A DNA stretch of 64,000 bases, taken from assembly GCA_033763835.1 (NCBI GenBank), contig JANRJS010000037.1:62001-126000 (forward strand), read 5' to 3'. Below, in pieces: positions 34,268 through 42,764 of the stretch. Under the pieces are notes generated by a model. That model was given only the letters and a program-made list of their open reading frames with translations, did no database searches and was not told the DNA's origin. The position numbers and the translations under genes were made by a program. The stretch's first letter is position 1. Each line of letters starts with the position of its first letter. The stretch is from JAPKYZ01 sp033763835. Its GTDB lineage: Bacteria; Acidobacteriota; Terriglobia; Bryobacterales; Bryobacteraceae.

Positions 34268-34666
34268 GTGGCAGCAACCCTGATTCAGTACCTTGGCACC
34301 GGACGCCGCAAGACTTCGACCGCGCGGGTGTTTCTGCGCCCCGGCGGCGGCAAGATCACCGTCAACGATAAGCCGCTCGAAGAGTATTTCCAGACCGAAT
34401 CGTCCCGCGTCGCCGTCCGTCAGCCGCTGGTGGCGACCGAGATGTCGGACAAGTTCGATATCCTGATCCTCACTCACGGCGGCGGCTACACCGGCCAAGC
34501 CGGGGCGGCGAAATTGGGCATCGCCCGCGCGCTTTGCGAATTCAATATCGAGTTGCGCGCCAAGCTCAAATCCGAAGGTTTCTTGACCCGCGATCCGCGC
34601 CAGCACGAACGCAAGAAGTACGGCCAGAAGGGCGCGCGGAAACGGTTCCAGTTCTCGAAGCGCTAG
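34268..34666 (+). CDS. rpsI: 30S ribosomal protein S9
   Basis: 132-residue protein ending in the expected basic tail, with GTGRRKTSTARVFLRPGGGK, NDKPLEEYF, VTHGGGYTGQAGA-like (here LTHGGGYTGQAGA), GIARALCEF, LTRDPRQHERKKYGQKGARK and RFQFSKR. Translation starts at GTG 34268, preceded by AGGA. The C-terminal arm reaching into the ribosomal P site is intact. It closes the rplM-rpsI unit. Confidence 0.97.
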   Translation: MAATLIQYLGTGRRKTSTARVFLRPGGGKITVNDKPLEEYFQTESSRVAVRQPLVATEMSDKFDILILTHGGGYTGQAGAAKLGIARALCEFNIELRAKLKSEGFLTRDPRQHERKKYGQKGARKRFQFSKR

Positions 34667-34696
34667 CCGCTTCCATCCCCGGGTTGTTTCTCGGAC

Positions 34697-34729
34697 GGCG
34701 CGGTAAATCTCGCCTTGGACCGCCGCGCC
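34697..34729 (+). other. Stem-loop in the rpsI-rpsB spacer
   Basis: GGCGCGG (34697-34703) and CCGCGCC (34723-34729) form a 7-bp stem with a 19-base loop, upstream of the rpsB ribosome binding site. It may be a leader element for feedback by S2 or part of a terminator; no U-run follows. Confidence 0.35.
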
Positions 34730-34772
34730 TCCGACGCCAATCCGCTTAATCGTCCACCCCTGAGGAGGTTCA

Positions 34773-35684
34773 TTGCCGTCGATTTCGATGAAGGAATTGC
34801 TCGAAGCGGGCGTTCATTTCGGGCACCAGACCAAGCGCTGGAATCCAAAGATGAAGGAATACATCTTTGGCGAACGCAATGGGATTTACATCGTAGACCT
34901 GCAGAAGACGCTCAAGCTGTTTAAAGACGCCATGCGCTTCGTCGCCGAACAGGCGGCGCAAAACAAGACCGTCCTTTTCGTCGGCACCAAGCGCCAGGCC
35001 CAAGAAGCCATCGCCGAAGAGGCCACGCGCTGCCAGATGTACTTCGTGAACAACCGCTGGTTAGGCGGACTGCTCACCAACTGGACTACGGCCCAAAAAT
35101 CCATCAAGCGCCTTAAGGAACTCGAAGGCTACGCCAACGAGAACAACTGGGAAGGCCGCCCCAAGAAGGAAATCGTGCGGCTCGAACGCGAGCGCAAGCA
35201 CCTCGATTCGAACCTCAAGGGCATTAAGGACATGAACGGTCTGCCCGACCTCATGTTCGTTGTCGATTCGAACAAGGAAGCCATCGCCGTAAAAGAAGCC
35301 CGCAAACTGGGCATCCAGGTGGTAGCCGTCGTCGATACCAATTGCGATCCCGACGAAGTGGATTACGTCATCCCCGGCAACGACGACGCCCTCCGCGCCA
35401 TCCGCCTGTTCACCAACAAAGTGGCCGATGCGGTGATCGAAGGCCGCGCGCTCGCCACCGAACAGGATTTCGCCGCCGAGAAGCTCGTGACCGAGGAAAC
35501 GGCGACGATGGAAGATATGTCGCAGTACTCGCACTACGTCGATCCGCAATACTCGGCGCAGTTGATGTCGGAGAGCTTGGTTTCGGACGAAGACCTGCCC
35601 AACATGTCGCTGCCGAAGAAGGGTCCGGCCGTCGAAGCGCCGGAACCCGAAATCGAGATTCCGGCCCAATTCAAGCTCGACTAG
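34773..35684 (+). CDS. rpsB: 30S ribosomal protein S2
   Basis: 303-residue S2 with MKELLEAGVHFGHQTKRWNP, YIFGERNGIYIVDLQKTL, VLFVGTKRQAQEAI, NNRWLGGLLTNWTT, PDLMFVVDSNKEAIAVKEAR and VAVVDTNCDPDEVDYVIPGN. TTG at 34773 is taken as start because GAGGAGG ends 4 bases before it, while the ATG at 34788 is too far from that site. An acidic C-terminal extension of about 70 residues goes beyond the usual S2 length and has no recognised fold. First gene of rpsB-tsf-pyrH-frr. Confidence 0.96.
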   Translation: MPSISMKELLEAGVHFGHQTKRWNPKMKEYIFGERNGIYIVDLQKTLKLFKDAMRFVAEQAAQNKTVLFVGTKRQAQEAIAEEATRCQMYFVNNRWLGGLLTNWTTAQKSIKRLKELEGYANENNWEGRPKKEIVRLERERKHLDSNLKGIKDMNGLPDLMFVVDSNKEAIAVKEARKLGIQVVAVVDTNCDPDEVDYVIPGNDDALRAIRLFTNKVADAVIEGRALATEQDFAAEKLVTEETATMEDMSQYSHYVDPQYSAQLMSESLVSDEDLPNMSLPKKGPAVEAPEPEIEIPAQFKLD

Positions 35685-35711
35685 CCGAAGAACACTAAAA
35701 CGAGGGACAAC

Positions 35712-36335
35712 ATGGCGGATATCACCGCTCAATTGGTCAAACAACTCCGGGACCGCACCGGCGCCGGAATGATGGAGTGCAAGAAGGCGCTGGAGGAAGC
35801 GGGGGGCGATCTGGATAACGCCGAGGTGGTGCTGCGGAAGCGCGGCATCGCTTCGGCCTCGAAGAAAGCAACCCGGTCGGCGCTGCAAGGCGTCGTCTCG
35901 GCGTATATTCACCCCGGCGCGCAACTGGGCGTGCTGATCGAAGTGAATTGCGAATCGGACTTCGTGGCCCGCACCGACGATTTCCAGACTCTAGTGAAAG
36001 ACCTCGCTATGCACGTCGCCGCCGCCGACCCGAAGTACATCCGGCGCGAGGACGTTCCGGCGGAAGCGATCGAGAAAGAAAAGGAAATCGCGCGCGACCG
36101 GGCGAAGAACGAAGGCAAACCCGAAAAGGTTCTCGACCGCATCGTCGAGGGCCGGATCGAGAAGTATTACGAAGAGGTGTGCCTGCTCGAACAACCGTTC
36201 GTGAAGGAGAACACCTTGACCATCGCCGAGATGGTGAAGCAGAAGATCGCCAAGCTCGGCGAAAACATCGTCGTGGCGCGGTTCTCGCGATTCAAGGTCG
36301 GCGAAACCGCGCCGCCCCCGGCTCCGGGCGAATAG
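35712..36335 (+). CDS. tsf: Translation elongation factor Ts
   Basis: 207-residue nucleotide-exchange factor for EF-Tu. The signature LRDRTGAGMMECKKALEEAG, the second motif VNCESDFVARTDDF and the C-terminal QPFVKENTLTIAEMVKQKI are clear. It is short for a full EF-Ts, as in many phyla where the C-terminal subdomain is reduced. A GAGGGA site precedes the ATG. The gene is 27 bases downstream of rpsB. Confidence 0.96.
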   Translation: MADITAQLVKQLRDRTGAGMMECKKALEEAGGDLDNAEVVLRKRGIASASKKATRSALQGVVSAYIHPGAQLGVLIEVNCESDFVARTDDFQTLVKDLAMHVAAADPKYIRREDVPAEAIEKEKEIARDRAKNEGKPEKVLDRIVEGRIEKYYEEVCLLEQPFVKENTLTIAEMVKQKIAKLGENIVVARFSRFKVGETAPPPAPGE

Positions 36336-36351
36336 GGCGGGCCAAGCGAAG

Positions 36352-37062
36352 ATGACCCGGCACTCGCGCATCTTACTCAAACTGAGCGGAGAGGTGATGG
36401 CCGGCCAAGGCTCTTTCGGCATCGACGCCGAAAAAGTGAACGCCATCACGGGGGAAGTCGCCGAAGTGGCCCGCGAGGGCTTTCAACTCGGGTTAGTGGT
36501 CGGCGGCGGTAACTTCTTCCGCGGTGTGGCCGCCGCCGCCAAACACATGGACCGCGTGGCCGCCGACCATATGGGGATGCTCGCCACCGTTATCAACGGC
36601 ATCGCCCTGCAGGATGCGCTCGAACGCCACGGCGTCCCCACTCGATTGATGACCGCGATCCACATTAACCAAGTCGCCGAACCGTTCATCCGCCGCCGGG
36701 CGATCCGCCATCTCGAAAAAGGCCGCGTGGTGATCTTCGCGGCGGGTACGTCGAATCCTTACTTTTCGACGGATACGGGAGCGACGCTCCGGGCGCTCGA
36801 AATCCGCGCCGATATCGTCGCCAAGGCGACTCGAGTCGACGGCGTTTACGACAAGGATCCGCTCAAGCACCCCGATGCCGTGATGTTCGAATCGATCACG
36901 TTCCAGGAAGTGCTGTCCCGGCAACTGCGGGTGATGGATACGACGGCGATCGCGATGTGCGCCGAAAACAACTTGCCGATTCAGGTGTTTAACTTGAACA
37001 CGCGCGGCAATATAATGCGGATGGCTCGCGGGGAAGCGCTCGGCACGCGCATCCACGCCTAA
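36352..37062 (+). CDS. pyrH: Uridylate kinase
   Basis: 236-residue UMP kinase of the amino acid kinase fold. Key segments are RILLKLSGEVMAG, VVGGGNFFRG, DRVAADHMGMLATVINGIAL, VIFAAGTSNPYFSTDTGA, DIVAKATRVDGVYDKDP and MDTTAIAMCAENNLPIQVFN. It makes UDP for nucleotide synthesis and sits in the canonical tsf-pyrH-frr order. A 16-base gap follows tsf. pyrG elsewhere in the window continues the same pathway. Confidence 0.97.
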   Translation: MTRHSRILLKLSGEVMAGQGSFGIDAEKVNAITGEVAEVAREGFQLGLVVGGGNFFRGVAAAAKHMDRVAADHMGMLATVINGIALQDALERHGVPTRLMTAIHINQVAEPFIRRRAIRHLEKGRVVIFAAGTSNPYFSTDTGATLRALEIRADIVAKATRVDGVYDKDPLKHPDAVMFESITFQEVLSRQLRVMDTTAIAMCAENNLPIQVFNLNTRGNIMRMARGEALGTRIHA

Positions 37063-37072
37063 TGGAACTCTG

Positions 37073-37645
37073 ATGACTTTTCAAAACGTGAAAGAAGTGG
37101 AAGCGCACGCCAAGCAGCGCATGGAGAAGGTGCTGGCCGACCTGACGCACGAAATGGCGTCGATCCGGACCGGGCGCGCCTCGATTTCGCTGCTCGACTC
37201 GGTGCGCGTCGATTACTACGGCACGCCTACGCCTTTGAATCAGGTAGGCACGCTGCACGTCCCCGAGCCCGCGATGATCACCATCCAACCCTGGGATAGC
37301 TCGATCATCGGGGCCATCGAGAAAGCGATCCGCTCGGCGGAACTCGGCCTCAACCCCGGCAACGACGGCAAGCTCATCCGGATCCCGATCCCGCCCCTGA
37401 ACGAGGAGCGGCGTCGCGAACTGGTGAAGCGTCTGCACGGGATCGTCGAGGATCACCGGGTGGCCGTGCGCAACATCCGCCGCGATGCCAATGAAGCGCT
37501 CAAAAAGCTGCTGAAGGACAAGGCGATCAGCGAAGACGACGAGCGGCGGGCGCTCGACGAAGTCCAGAAGACCACCGACGCTCACATGGCGAAGCTCGAC
37601 ACGGCGGCGAAGGCGAAAGAGAAAGATATTCTCGAAGTTAAGTAG
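37073..37645 (+). CDS. frr: Ribosome recycling factor
   Basis: 190-residue RRF with RMEKVLADLTHEMASIRTGR, VDYYGTPTPLNQVGTL, QPWDSSIIGAIEKAIRSAEL, LNPGNDGKLIRIPIPPLNEE and RRELVKRLHGIVEDHRVAVR. It splits post-termination ribosomes with EF-G. Last gene of the conserved translation operon; beyond it a minus-strand island begins after 11 bases. Confidence 0.97.
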   Translation: MTFQNVKEVEAHAKQRMEKVLADLTHEMASIRTGRASISLLDSVRVDYYGTPTPLNQVGTLHVPEPAMITIQPWDSSIIGAIEKAIRSAELGLNPGNDGKLIRIPIPPLNEERRRELVKRLHGIVEDHRVAVRNIRRDANEALKKLLKDKAISEDDERRALDEVQKTTDAHMAKLDTAAKAKEKDILEVK

Positions 37646-37656
37646 GAAGGGATGAC

Positions 37657-39060
37657 TTAGCCGAGCGGCCTCGGAAACCGTCCGTTAGTTTGCTCCCGGC
37701 TTAGCATGTCCTCGTAGCTTTCGCGCCTTCGCAAAAGCGATACACTCCCATTCCTGACCGCAGCCACAGCGGACCGCCGAAAGCCGAAGTTGCCTTCGAA
37801 CGAAAGAAAATACGCGCCCGAGTCCATCACTGCCAGAACATCACCCTCCTCGACCGGCGGCAGCGCCGCGTTACGAAGTACGTAATCCGCCGAATGGCAA
37901 CCCGGTCCAACGATATCGACCGGCGGAGCGCACGCCCGAAACGGGTCTCGGCAGCAAAGGACGGCGTGGTACTCGTAAAATGTCGGAAAGTTAACCGGCA
38001 TCTGGCCGCCGTCGGTTACTACGTAATCGCGATGACCGGATTTGCGCTTGATCGCCAGTACGCGCAACAGTAAGTGTTGGTTCGAACTGACCAGGCATCT
38101 CCCCGGCTCTAGCACGAGCGCCGGAAGCGGCAGGCCCCTGTCGCCAAAAGCCCGAGCGACCGGTTCCGAAATCATTTCCGCGAAGACATCGAATGCGGGT
38201 ATCTCATCGGGCATCGGTGGTGTCGGCGCGCGATCGAAACCGTGGTACAGCAGAAATTCCAGATCCGAAAACTCCCTCACCATGGGTGTCCCGAATCCCC
38301 CGCCGATGTCGAGATAGTCGATTTCGACGCCAGCCTTGTCGCGCAATTCGAGCGCCATCCGGCATAGGACGAGGCAAGCTTCGCGGTACGCGGCGGCATG
38401 CCGGATGCCGCTCCCGATATGCATGTGCAAGCCTCGAATGGAGACGTGGGACTCGGTTGCGCAAATCCGCGCGGCCTTCCGCAGATCCTCGGGGGGCATA
38501 CCGAATACGCTCCTGCGCGAGGCGGTTGCCGAGCCGCGGTTTATTCCGCGCGGGACATAATCGACGTTGGCCCTCAGTAGAATGCCGGTGGACGCGCCTC
38601 GCTCTCGCGCGGCCTCAACGATCAGTTCCACCTCTCTCGGCGAGTCCGCGACGATCAAGTGAACCCCGGCGGCGACGCACTCGTTTAGGAACTCGCGCGT
38701 CTTGGCTGGCCCGTTTACGACGATGCCGGAAGCGGGACATCCGGCCAGACGAGCCAAGCGCAACTCGAAGGGTGTGAATACCTCGATGCCCAAACCGGCG
38801 GTCATAACCGCCTCAAGAATCCCGGCGACCGGGTTACTCTTGGCGGCGAAATACACTTCCACTTTCCCCGGATAGCGGCTCCGAAATTGGCTGACGAACG
38901 ACGCCGCGTGGAGCACAAGCCGCTCATAGTTCACGACGTGCAGCGGAGTTCCAAAACTGCCCGCAAGCTCGATGGCGCTAGCGCCGCCAATAGCCAGATT
39001 ACCGGTGGCGTCCAGACCGCCGCCCCATTGGGCGAGGGCACGCTCAGTTAGGCGCGGCAA
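37657..39060 (-). CDS. Fold-III PLP-dependent decarboxylase (diaminopimelate/ornithine decarboxylase family)
   Basis: 467-residue enzyme of the alanine racemase-like (fold type III) decarboxylases. The PLP lysine is K74 in VYFAAKSNP. Other markers are IRGLHMHIGSG, IDYLDIGGGFGTP, LVLEPGRCLVSS, and GPGCHSADYV, where the cysteine corresponds to the active-site Cys contributed in trans. It is longer than typical LysA and departs from it, so substrate may be a basic amino acid or carrier-bound derivative. The only plausible start is TTG at 39060, which overlaps the upstream dehydrogenase stop by 17 bases. Related decarboxylases occur in exosortase-linked loci; no exosortase is here. Confidence 0.78.
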   Translation of the reverse strand: MPRLTERALAQWGGGLDATGNLAIGGASAIELAGSFGTPLHVVNYERLVLHAASFVSQFRSRYPGKVEVYFAAKSNPVAGILEAVMTAGLGIEVFTPFELRLARLAGCPASGIVVNGPAKTREFLNECVAAGVHLIVADSPREVELIVEAARERGASTGILLRANVDYVPRGINRGSATASRRSVFGMPPEDLRKAARICATESHVSIRGLHMHIGSGIRHAAAYREACLVLCRMALELRDKAGVEIDYLDIGGGFGTPMVREFSDLEFLLYHGFDRAPTPPMPDEIPAFDVFAEMISEPVARAFGDRGLPLPALVLEPGRCLVSSNQHLLLRVLAIKRKSGHRDYVVTDGGQMPVNFPTFYEYHAVLCCRDPFRACAPPVDIVGPGCHSADYVLRNAALPPVEEGDVLAVMDSGAYFLSFEGNFGFRRSAVAAVRNGSVSLLRRRESYEDMLSREQTNGRFPRPLG

Positions 39061-40246
39061 CGGCGCTCTCTCCCCGGATCAACCCGATTTTGGTGAGATA
39101 CAACTTGAAAAGTTCGTCGGGACGAGGGTGTAGAGGCACCTTGTAGCCGGGTGGGAAGATTGCGGGCAGATTCCCCTTTCCAACCAGCTCGGGAAAATCG
39201 GGAGGCATGATTCGCAGCTGCTCCGCTGTCGCATGCTCGGAGATTCTCGCTTGGAACTCCAGCCACGGCAAAGTCGTGCAATCGAGGTGCGCCGCGACGT
39301 CGGCGTTGCGTAGATCGTTCGAGGAGACGGGGCGAATGACCGGCAGCGGATGGCTCGAAAACGCGTTCTCAAGTACCGCGTCCACCAAAACGTTCACCGC
39401 GACAAATGCCGGTAACGGCCCATCCCAGCCAACCCCCAGCGCCGCCGAGAACGCGACACCTCTCCAGAAACTGTACACGTAACCGGGATCGAGCCCGACA
39501 TCCATACTGCCCAGCACATACGGCGCCTCGCAAACCTGGGCTCGCATTCCTTGCCGCGCCAGACTGGCCATCATCCGCTGGTTCACCCATTTCATTTGCG
39601 CGTATCCGGAGTACCACCAGGAATCCGGCCTCTGAAAGTCCTCGCGTGTTTGAAACAAATGAGCGATCGTGCTGCCCAAATACACCAGTTGCTTCGCGCG
39701 TCCTTCGAAGCAAAACTGCATGGCCCCGAGAAGTCCGAGCACCCAGTCTCGCCGCAATTCCGCATAGGGCGGAAGATAATCGGTCGAACCGGCCGATTGG
39801 ATGACGGTATCTACCTGCGACGCAAGGCGATCGAACGTGTCGCCGGTGAGTCCAAAGGAGACTGCGGAGAAATCACCGTCGAGAAGCGTTAGCTTGCCCC
39901 GATTTTCGAATGAGTCGAGCATTTCATACTTCCGCAATGTAGCGGCAATCCGATCCCAGCCGGAAAAGCCCGCTCGCGGCCGGACGATTGCGTAAACCCT
40001 CTCCGTTTCCGGCCTCCGGAGCAACCGGTGCAACAGATGAGAACCGACAAAACCGGTTGGGCCAAACAGCAGGATATGGCGGCCCCAGTGTTCTTGACCG
40101 GCGTCTTCGATTCGACGCAGGCAATCGTCGCTCAAATGCAGTTCCAGTTTGGTGGGATCTCCGGAATCGAGAGCGACGAAATCGGCGAACTTACTGGCCA
40201 GGCGCGGCCATCGGTCCGGATCATAAGCTGCTGGATGGAAGGCCAT
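39044..40246 (-). CDS. Thioester-reductase-like extended SDR dehydrogenase
   Basis: 400-residue NAD(P)-dependent protein of the NAD-binding-4/thioester reductase family. The dinucleotide motif is LLFGPTGFVGSHLLHRLLRR, followed by VYAIVRPRAGFSGWDRI, LTLLDGDFS, SAGSTDYLPPYAELR-like and YLGSTIAHL; the catalytic YxxxK is YAQMK. Such enzymes reduce acyl thioesters on carrier proteins to aldehydes or alcohols, or act on fatty acyl groups. No carrier protein or adenylation domain is adjacent. ATG at 40246 was chosen because the conserved part starts soon after; the frame runs further upstream into the divergent region. Coupled to the decarboxylase gene. Confidence 0.75.
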   Translation of the reverse strand: MAFHPAAYDPDRWPRLASKFADFVALDSGDPTKLELHLSDDCLRRIEDAGQEHWGRHILLFGPTGFVGSHLLHRLLRRPETERVYAIVRPRAGFSGWDRIAATLRKYEMLDSFENRGKLTLLDGDFSAVSFGLTGDTFDRLASQVDTVIQSAGSTDYLPPYAELRRDWVLGLLGAMQFCFEGRAKQLVYLGSTIAHLFQTREDFQRPDSWWYSGYAQMKWVNQRMMASLARQGMRAQVCEAPYVLGSMDVGLDPGYVYSFWRGVAFSAALGVGWDGPLPAFVAVNVLVDAVLENAFSSHPLPVIRPVSSNDLRNADVAAHLDCTTLPWLEFQARISEHATAEQLRIMPPDFPELVGKGNLPAIFPPGYKVPLHPRPDELFKLYLTKIGLIRGESAVAAPN

Positions 40247-40317
40247 ACGCCGTGAGGTACCGTCGATTATAGCTTGCCGATCCGTGGTGGCCAAACGGCG
40301 GGGTATACTCTGTCGGA

Positions 40318-41415
40318 ATGAGAGAGGTCCGTCCCCTAGAGCGGCGTTACAACTCGCAAATGTTAGAGATCTTACGGCAATCGCCGGCGGAGATCGGCGG
40401 CCTAACGATGTGCTTCGACCGGCAGCCCGACATCTTTGCATTGGCGGACCTCAAATACGATCCGCCTGTGTGGAGCGGAGTCTTCGAAGACGGAAAACTA
40501 ATGGGTTTCGGACTCGTCGGCTATCATGAGGCCTTTGTCAATGGGGATGTGCAACCGGTCATGCATGTGACCGATTTCTACTTCCATCCCGGAGCGCGGG
40601 GGAAAGGCTATCTCACTTCGGATGCGCCGAAATTCTTTGCGGGTGGAGCGGCTTCACTCGGATATGCCATCCGAATGGAGAAAAATCGCGGATCGAACGT
40701 GCGCTTGCCCCCGCAGTCTGTCATTACACGTTTTGGAATCTCTTCCGGATTTTTCGGCCAACTCACGGTTCAGACCGTGATGTTGGTGTTTCCGCACCGA
40801 AAGCGTTGTGATTTGCCGGTGCGGCGCGCGCGTATGGACGATATCGACGACATAGTCTCGTTGTTGCGCGAGGAACATCGGCCCCGGCTTTTCGGACTGG
40901 TTACCGATCGCGATCGGTTTGTCGACCGGCTGAATCGGCGTCCGGGGTTGTCAATCGAGGATTACTATGTGGTGGAACAGGGTGGAAAGCTCGCGGGGGT
41001 GTGCGCCGCCTGGGATACCAGTGCGGTAAAGCAGGATCGGGTGCTAGGATATCGGCCTTGGTTGAATCTGGTCCGGTTGATAAGCGACTTGGCTTCCCGT
41101 CCGGGCGGCTTTACCGGCCTTCCCGCTCCGGGCGAACCGTTTAGGAACGTTTTTTTTACCGATTGGGCGGTCCGCGGGCGCTCGATCGAAATCCTGCGCG
41201 CGCTGCTCGAGCATACGTATCGCGAGTATCGCCTCCGCGGCTACTTCAGCCTGATTTTCGGGTCCTGTTCGGAGGACCCGTTGATCGAGGCCACGCAAGG
41301 ATTTTTCGTCGATCGACTTCGTTTCGGAATCGCTCTCATGGCGCTTGACCGAAAGTGGTTTTCCGACGGCGCGTTGGACACCCGGCTTCCGTTCGTCGAT
41401 ATCGCGATGATCTAG
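40318..41415 (+). CDS. Protein with two GNAT acetyltransferase-like domains
   Basis: 365-residue protein with two GNAT-fold halves. The first has GVFEDGKLMGFGLVGYHE and VTDFYFHPGARGKGYLTSDA, where the R/GxGY stretch resembles the acetyl-CoA loop. The second starts near residue 165 (VRRARMDDIDDIVSLLREEH) and has YYVVEQGGKLAGVCAAWD and FFTDWAVRGRSIEILRALLE. One copy may be degenerate. Related tandem GNAT proteins accompany acyl or amino group modification. It is divergent from the reductase gene and its stop overlaps the sulfotransferase stop by 4 bases. Confidence 0.72.
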   Translation: MREVRPLERRYNSQMLEILRQSPAEIGGLTMCFDRQPDIFALADLKYDPPVWSGVFEDGKLMGFGLVGYHEAFVNGDVQPVMHVTDFYFHPGARGKGYLTSDAPKFFAGGAASLGYAIRMEKNRGSNVRLPPQSVITRFGISSGFFGQLTVQTVMLVFPHRKRCDLPVRRARMDDIDDIVSLLREEHRPRLFGLVTDRDRFVDRLNRRPGLSIEDYYVVEQGGKLAGVCAAWDTSAVKQDRVLGYRPWLNLVRLISDLASRPGGFTGLPAPGEPFRNVFFTDWAVRGRSIEILRALLEHTYREYRLRGYFSLIFGSCSEDPLIEATQGFFVDRLRFGIALMALDRKWFSDGALDTRLPFVDIAMI

Positions 41416-42563
41416 ACCCCTGCGGCCACGCGGTCCGGGGAGTGGCCGGAATCCAAATAGCCATACCGTTCCATGTTGGCCCGGCAGATTTCCTCAATGA
41501 GATCGAAGTCTCCGTAACGGTTCGAGTGGCGAAGCATGCCGATTCGACGGACCTTATCCCAGAAAGGCTCGACCGATTCGTCGGCTTCCGGCAGCTCGCA
41601 GAAATCGAGGATTTTCGCGATTTCCCCCCTGGAATCGGCCAGAACATCTTCGTAGCGAACGGTGAGAAACGAACAATCGGAGGCGCATGCATCGACAAAG
41701 GATACGGAGTCATTCCACAGGTTTGCGGTTGTGCGAATGTCTGCCGCGCCATATAAGGCCACATACTCCGCGAGCCTGGGTAGCCGTGGGTAGGGCACGA
41801 ATGCGCCGGTGGGACCACTGCCTTTGCGAAGCTTGTCGCGCAACTTTGCTTCCTGAGCCTGAATCAATTGGCACAGTTTCACCATGGAATTCGCGCAGGT
41901 CCGGGGATCGCGGATTAAATAGATGATCTTCGCGTCGGGGAAGAGTTCTTTGAGAAAGCGTATATGGACTGTAAACTCCGGGTTCTTATTGAAAAAACGC
42001 CGGGAAGCGCCGCCGAAGCACCATAGAACTCGCTTAATTCCCTCACGCCACTCTTCAACCAGTTCAGGGGCGAAGTCGCTAACTCTCAGTTCCCTGTACT
42101 TCAGGCTATAGAAATCGTCTTCGAACCCTTTCAGGATATTCAAGCCTTCATTGGCCGAATTGAGCTCTATCTCGACGCTATCGCCTAGGAATCGATCCGC
42201 TTTGAAATTAATGTGAAATCGCTTGCAGAGCACGTGAGCCGCGCAAAAGCAATCGGGGTAAGAGGGCATTAGATTGGTGAGGTAGGCGACCTGCGGATGG
42301 GAGCAAAGAATATCCTGCAGCATAGTCGTGCCGGTCCGCGGAAGTCCGACTAAAAAGATCGGCCGATCGATGGCAATGTGGCTAGTATCGACCCGCAGCC
42401 GGTGCCGCTCATACCAGCGCAGAAACCACGTTTCGAACTTCGGACGCGCCCGCCACGGGAAGGGGAATTGTTCGTCAACACTTTCCGCCAGGACGAGCCT
42501 GGAAAGCAGGTTCGGATACTCGACGTGGGCTTTCATCGGCAGTTCGGGGGACTTCGTACTCAC
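41412..42563 (-). CDS. Sulfotransferase family protein
   Basis: 383-residue protein with the PAPS-dependent sulfotransferase fold. The 5'-phosphosulfate loop is IFLVGLPRTGTTMLQDILCS and the 3'-phosphate site lies in IIYLIRDPRTCANSMVKLCQ. The C-terminal region has LNDSVSFVD-like, FLTVRYEDVLADSRGEIAKI and a helical end. The acceptor is unknown; members sulfate sugars, steroids or lipids. GTG at 42563 is used, with ATG at 42536 as alternative. Samples of base composition inside the gene are well below the window norm (23 of 60 G+C at 41941-42000), supporting transfer. No PAPS synthesis genes are in the window. Confidence 0.82.
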   Translation of the reverse strand: MSTKSPELPMKAHVEYPNLLSRLVLAESVDEQFPFPWRARPKFETWFLRWYERHRLRVDTSHIAIDRPIFLVGLPRTGTTMLQDILCSHPQVAYLTNLMPSYPDCFCAAHVLCKRFHINFKADRFLGDSVEIELNSANEGLNILKGFEDDFYSLKYRELRVSDFAPELVEEWREGIKRVLWCFGGASRRFFNKNPEFTVHIRFLKELFPDAKIIYLIRDPRTCANSMVKLCQLIQAQEAKLRDKLRKGSGPTGAFVPYPRLPRLAEYVALYGAADIRTTANLWNDSVSFVDACASDCSFLTVRYEDVLADSRGEIAKILDFCELPEADESVEPFWDKVRRIGMLRHSNRYGDFDLIEEICRANMERYGYLDSGHSPDRVAAGV

Positions 42564-42643
42564 CGTAGCCGACCTTTGATGGCGAAAGCAAGGTTGGGGC
42601 CGCTATTCGTTTCCGGCGTAGCCGCGAAAGGGAACACCTGCAG

Positions 42644-42667
42644 ATTGCCACTGAAAACACTGGCAAT
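42644..42667 (-). terminator. Hairpin downstream of tRNA-Thr
   Basis: ATTGCCA (42644-42650) and TGGCAAT (42661-42667) form a 7-bp stem with a 10-base loop, 14 bases past the tRNA 3' end on the minus strand. It may terminate the tRNA transcript, though no U-run follows. Confidence 0.35.
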
Positions 42668-42680
42668 GAGGAGATTTATC

Positions 42681-42756
42681 TGGAGCCACCCGCCGGGATT
42701 GAACCGGCGACCTGCTGATTACGAATCAGCCGCTCTACCAACTGAGCTAGGGTGGC
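42681..42756 (-). tRNA. tRNA-Thr (CGT anticodon)
   Basis: 76-base tRNA with encoded CCA. The acceptor GCCACCC pairs with GGGTGGC; the D arm is GCTC-AGTTGGTA-GAGC; the anticodon arm GCTGA-TTCGTAA-TCAGC gives CGT; the T arm is GCCGG-TTCAATC-CCGGC. Its 3' end faces the AT-richer four-gene island. Confidence 0.95.
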
Positions 42757-42764
42757 TCGCCCCT

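Noticed and set aside
42644..42756. Integration site for a mobile element at the tRNA-Thr 3' end
   Set aside because: The island lies on the 3' side of the tRNA, but no copy of the tRNA end is visible near 37650 and no integrase gene is present.
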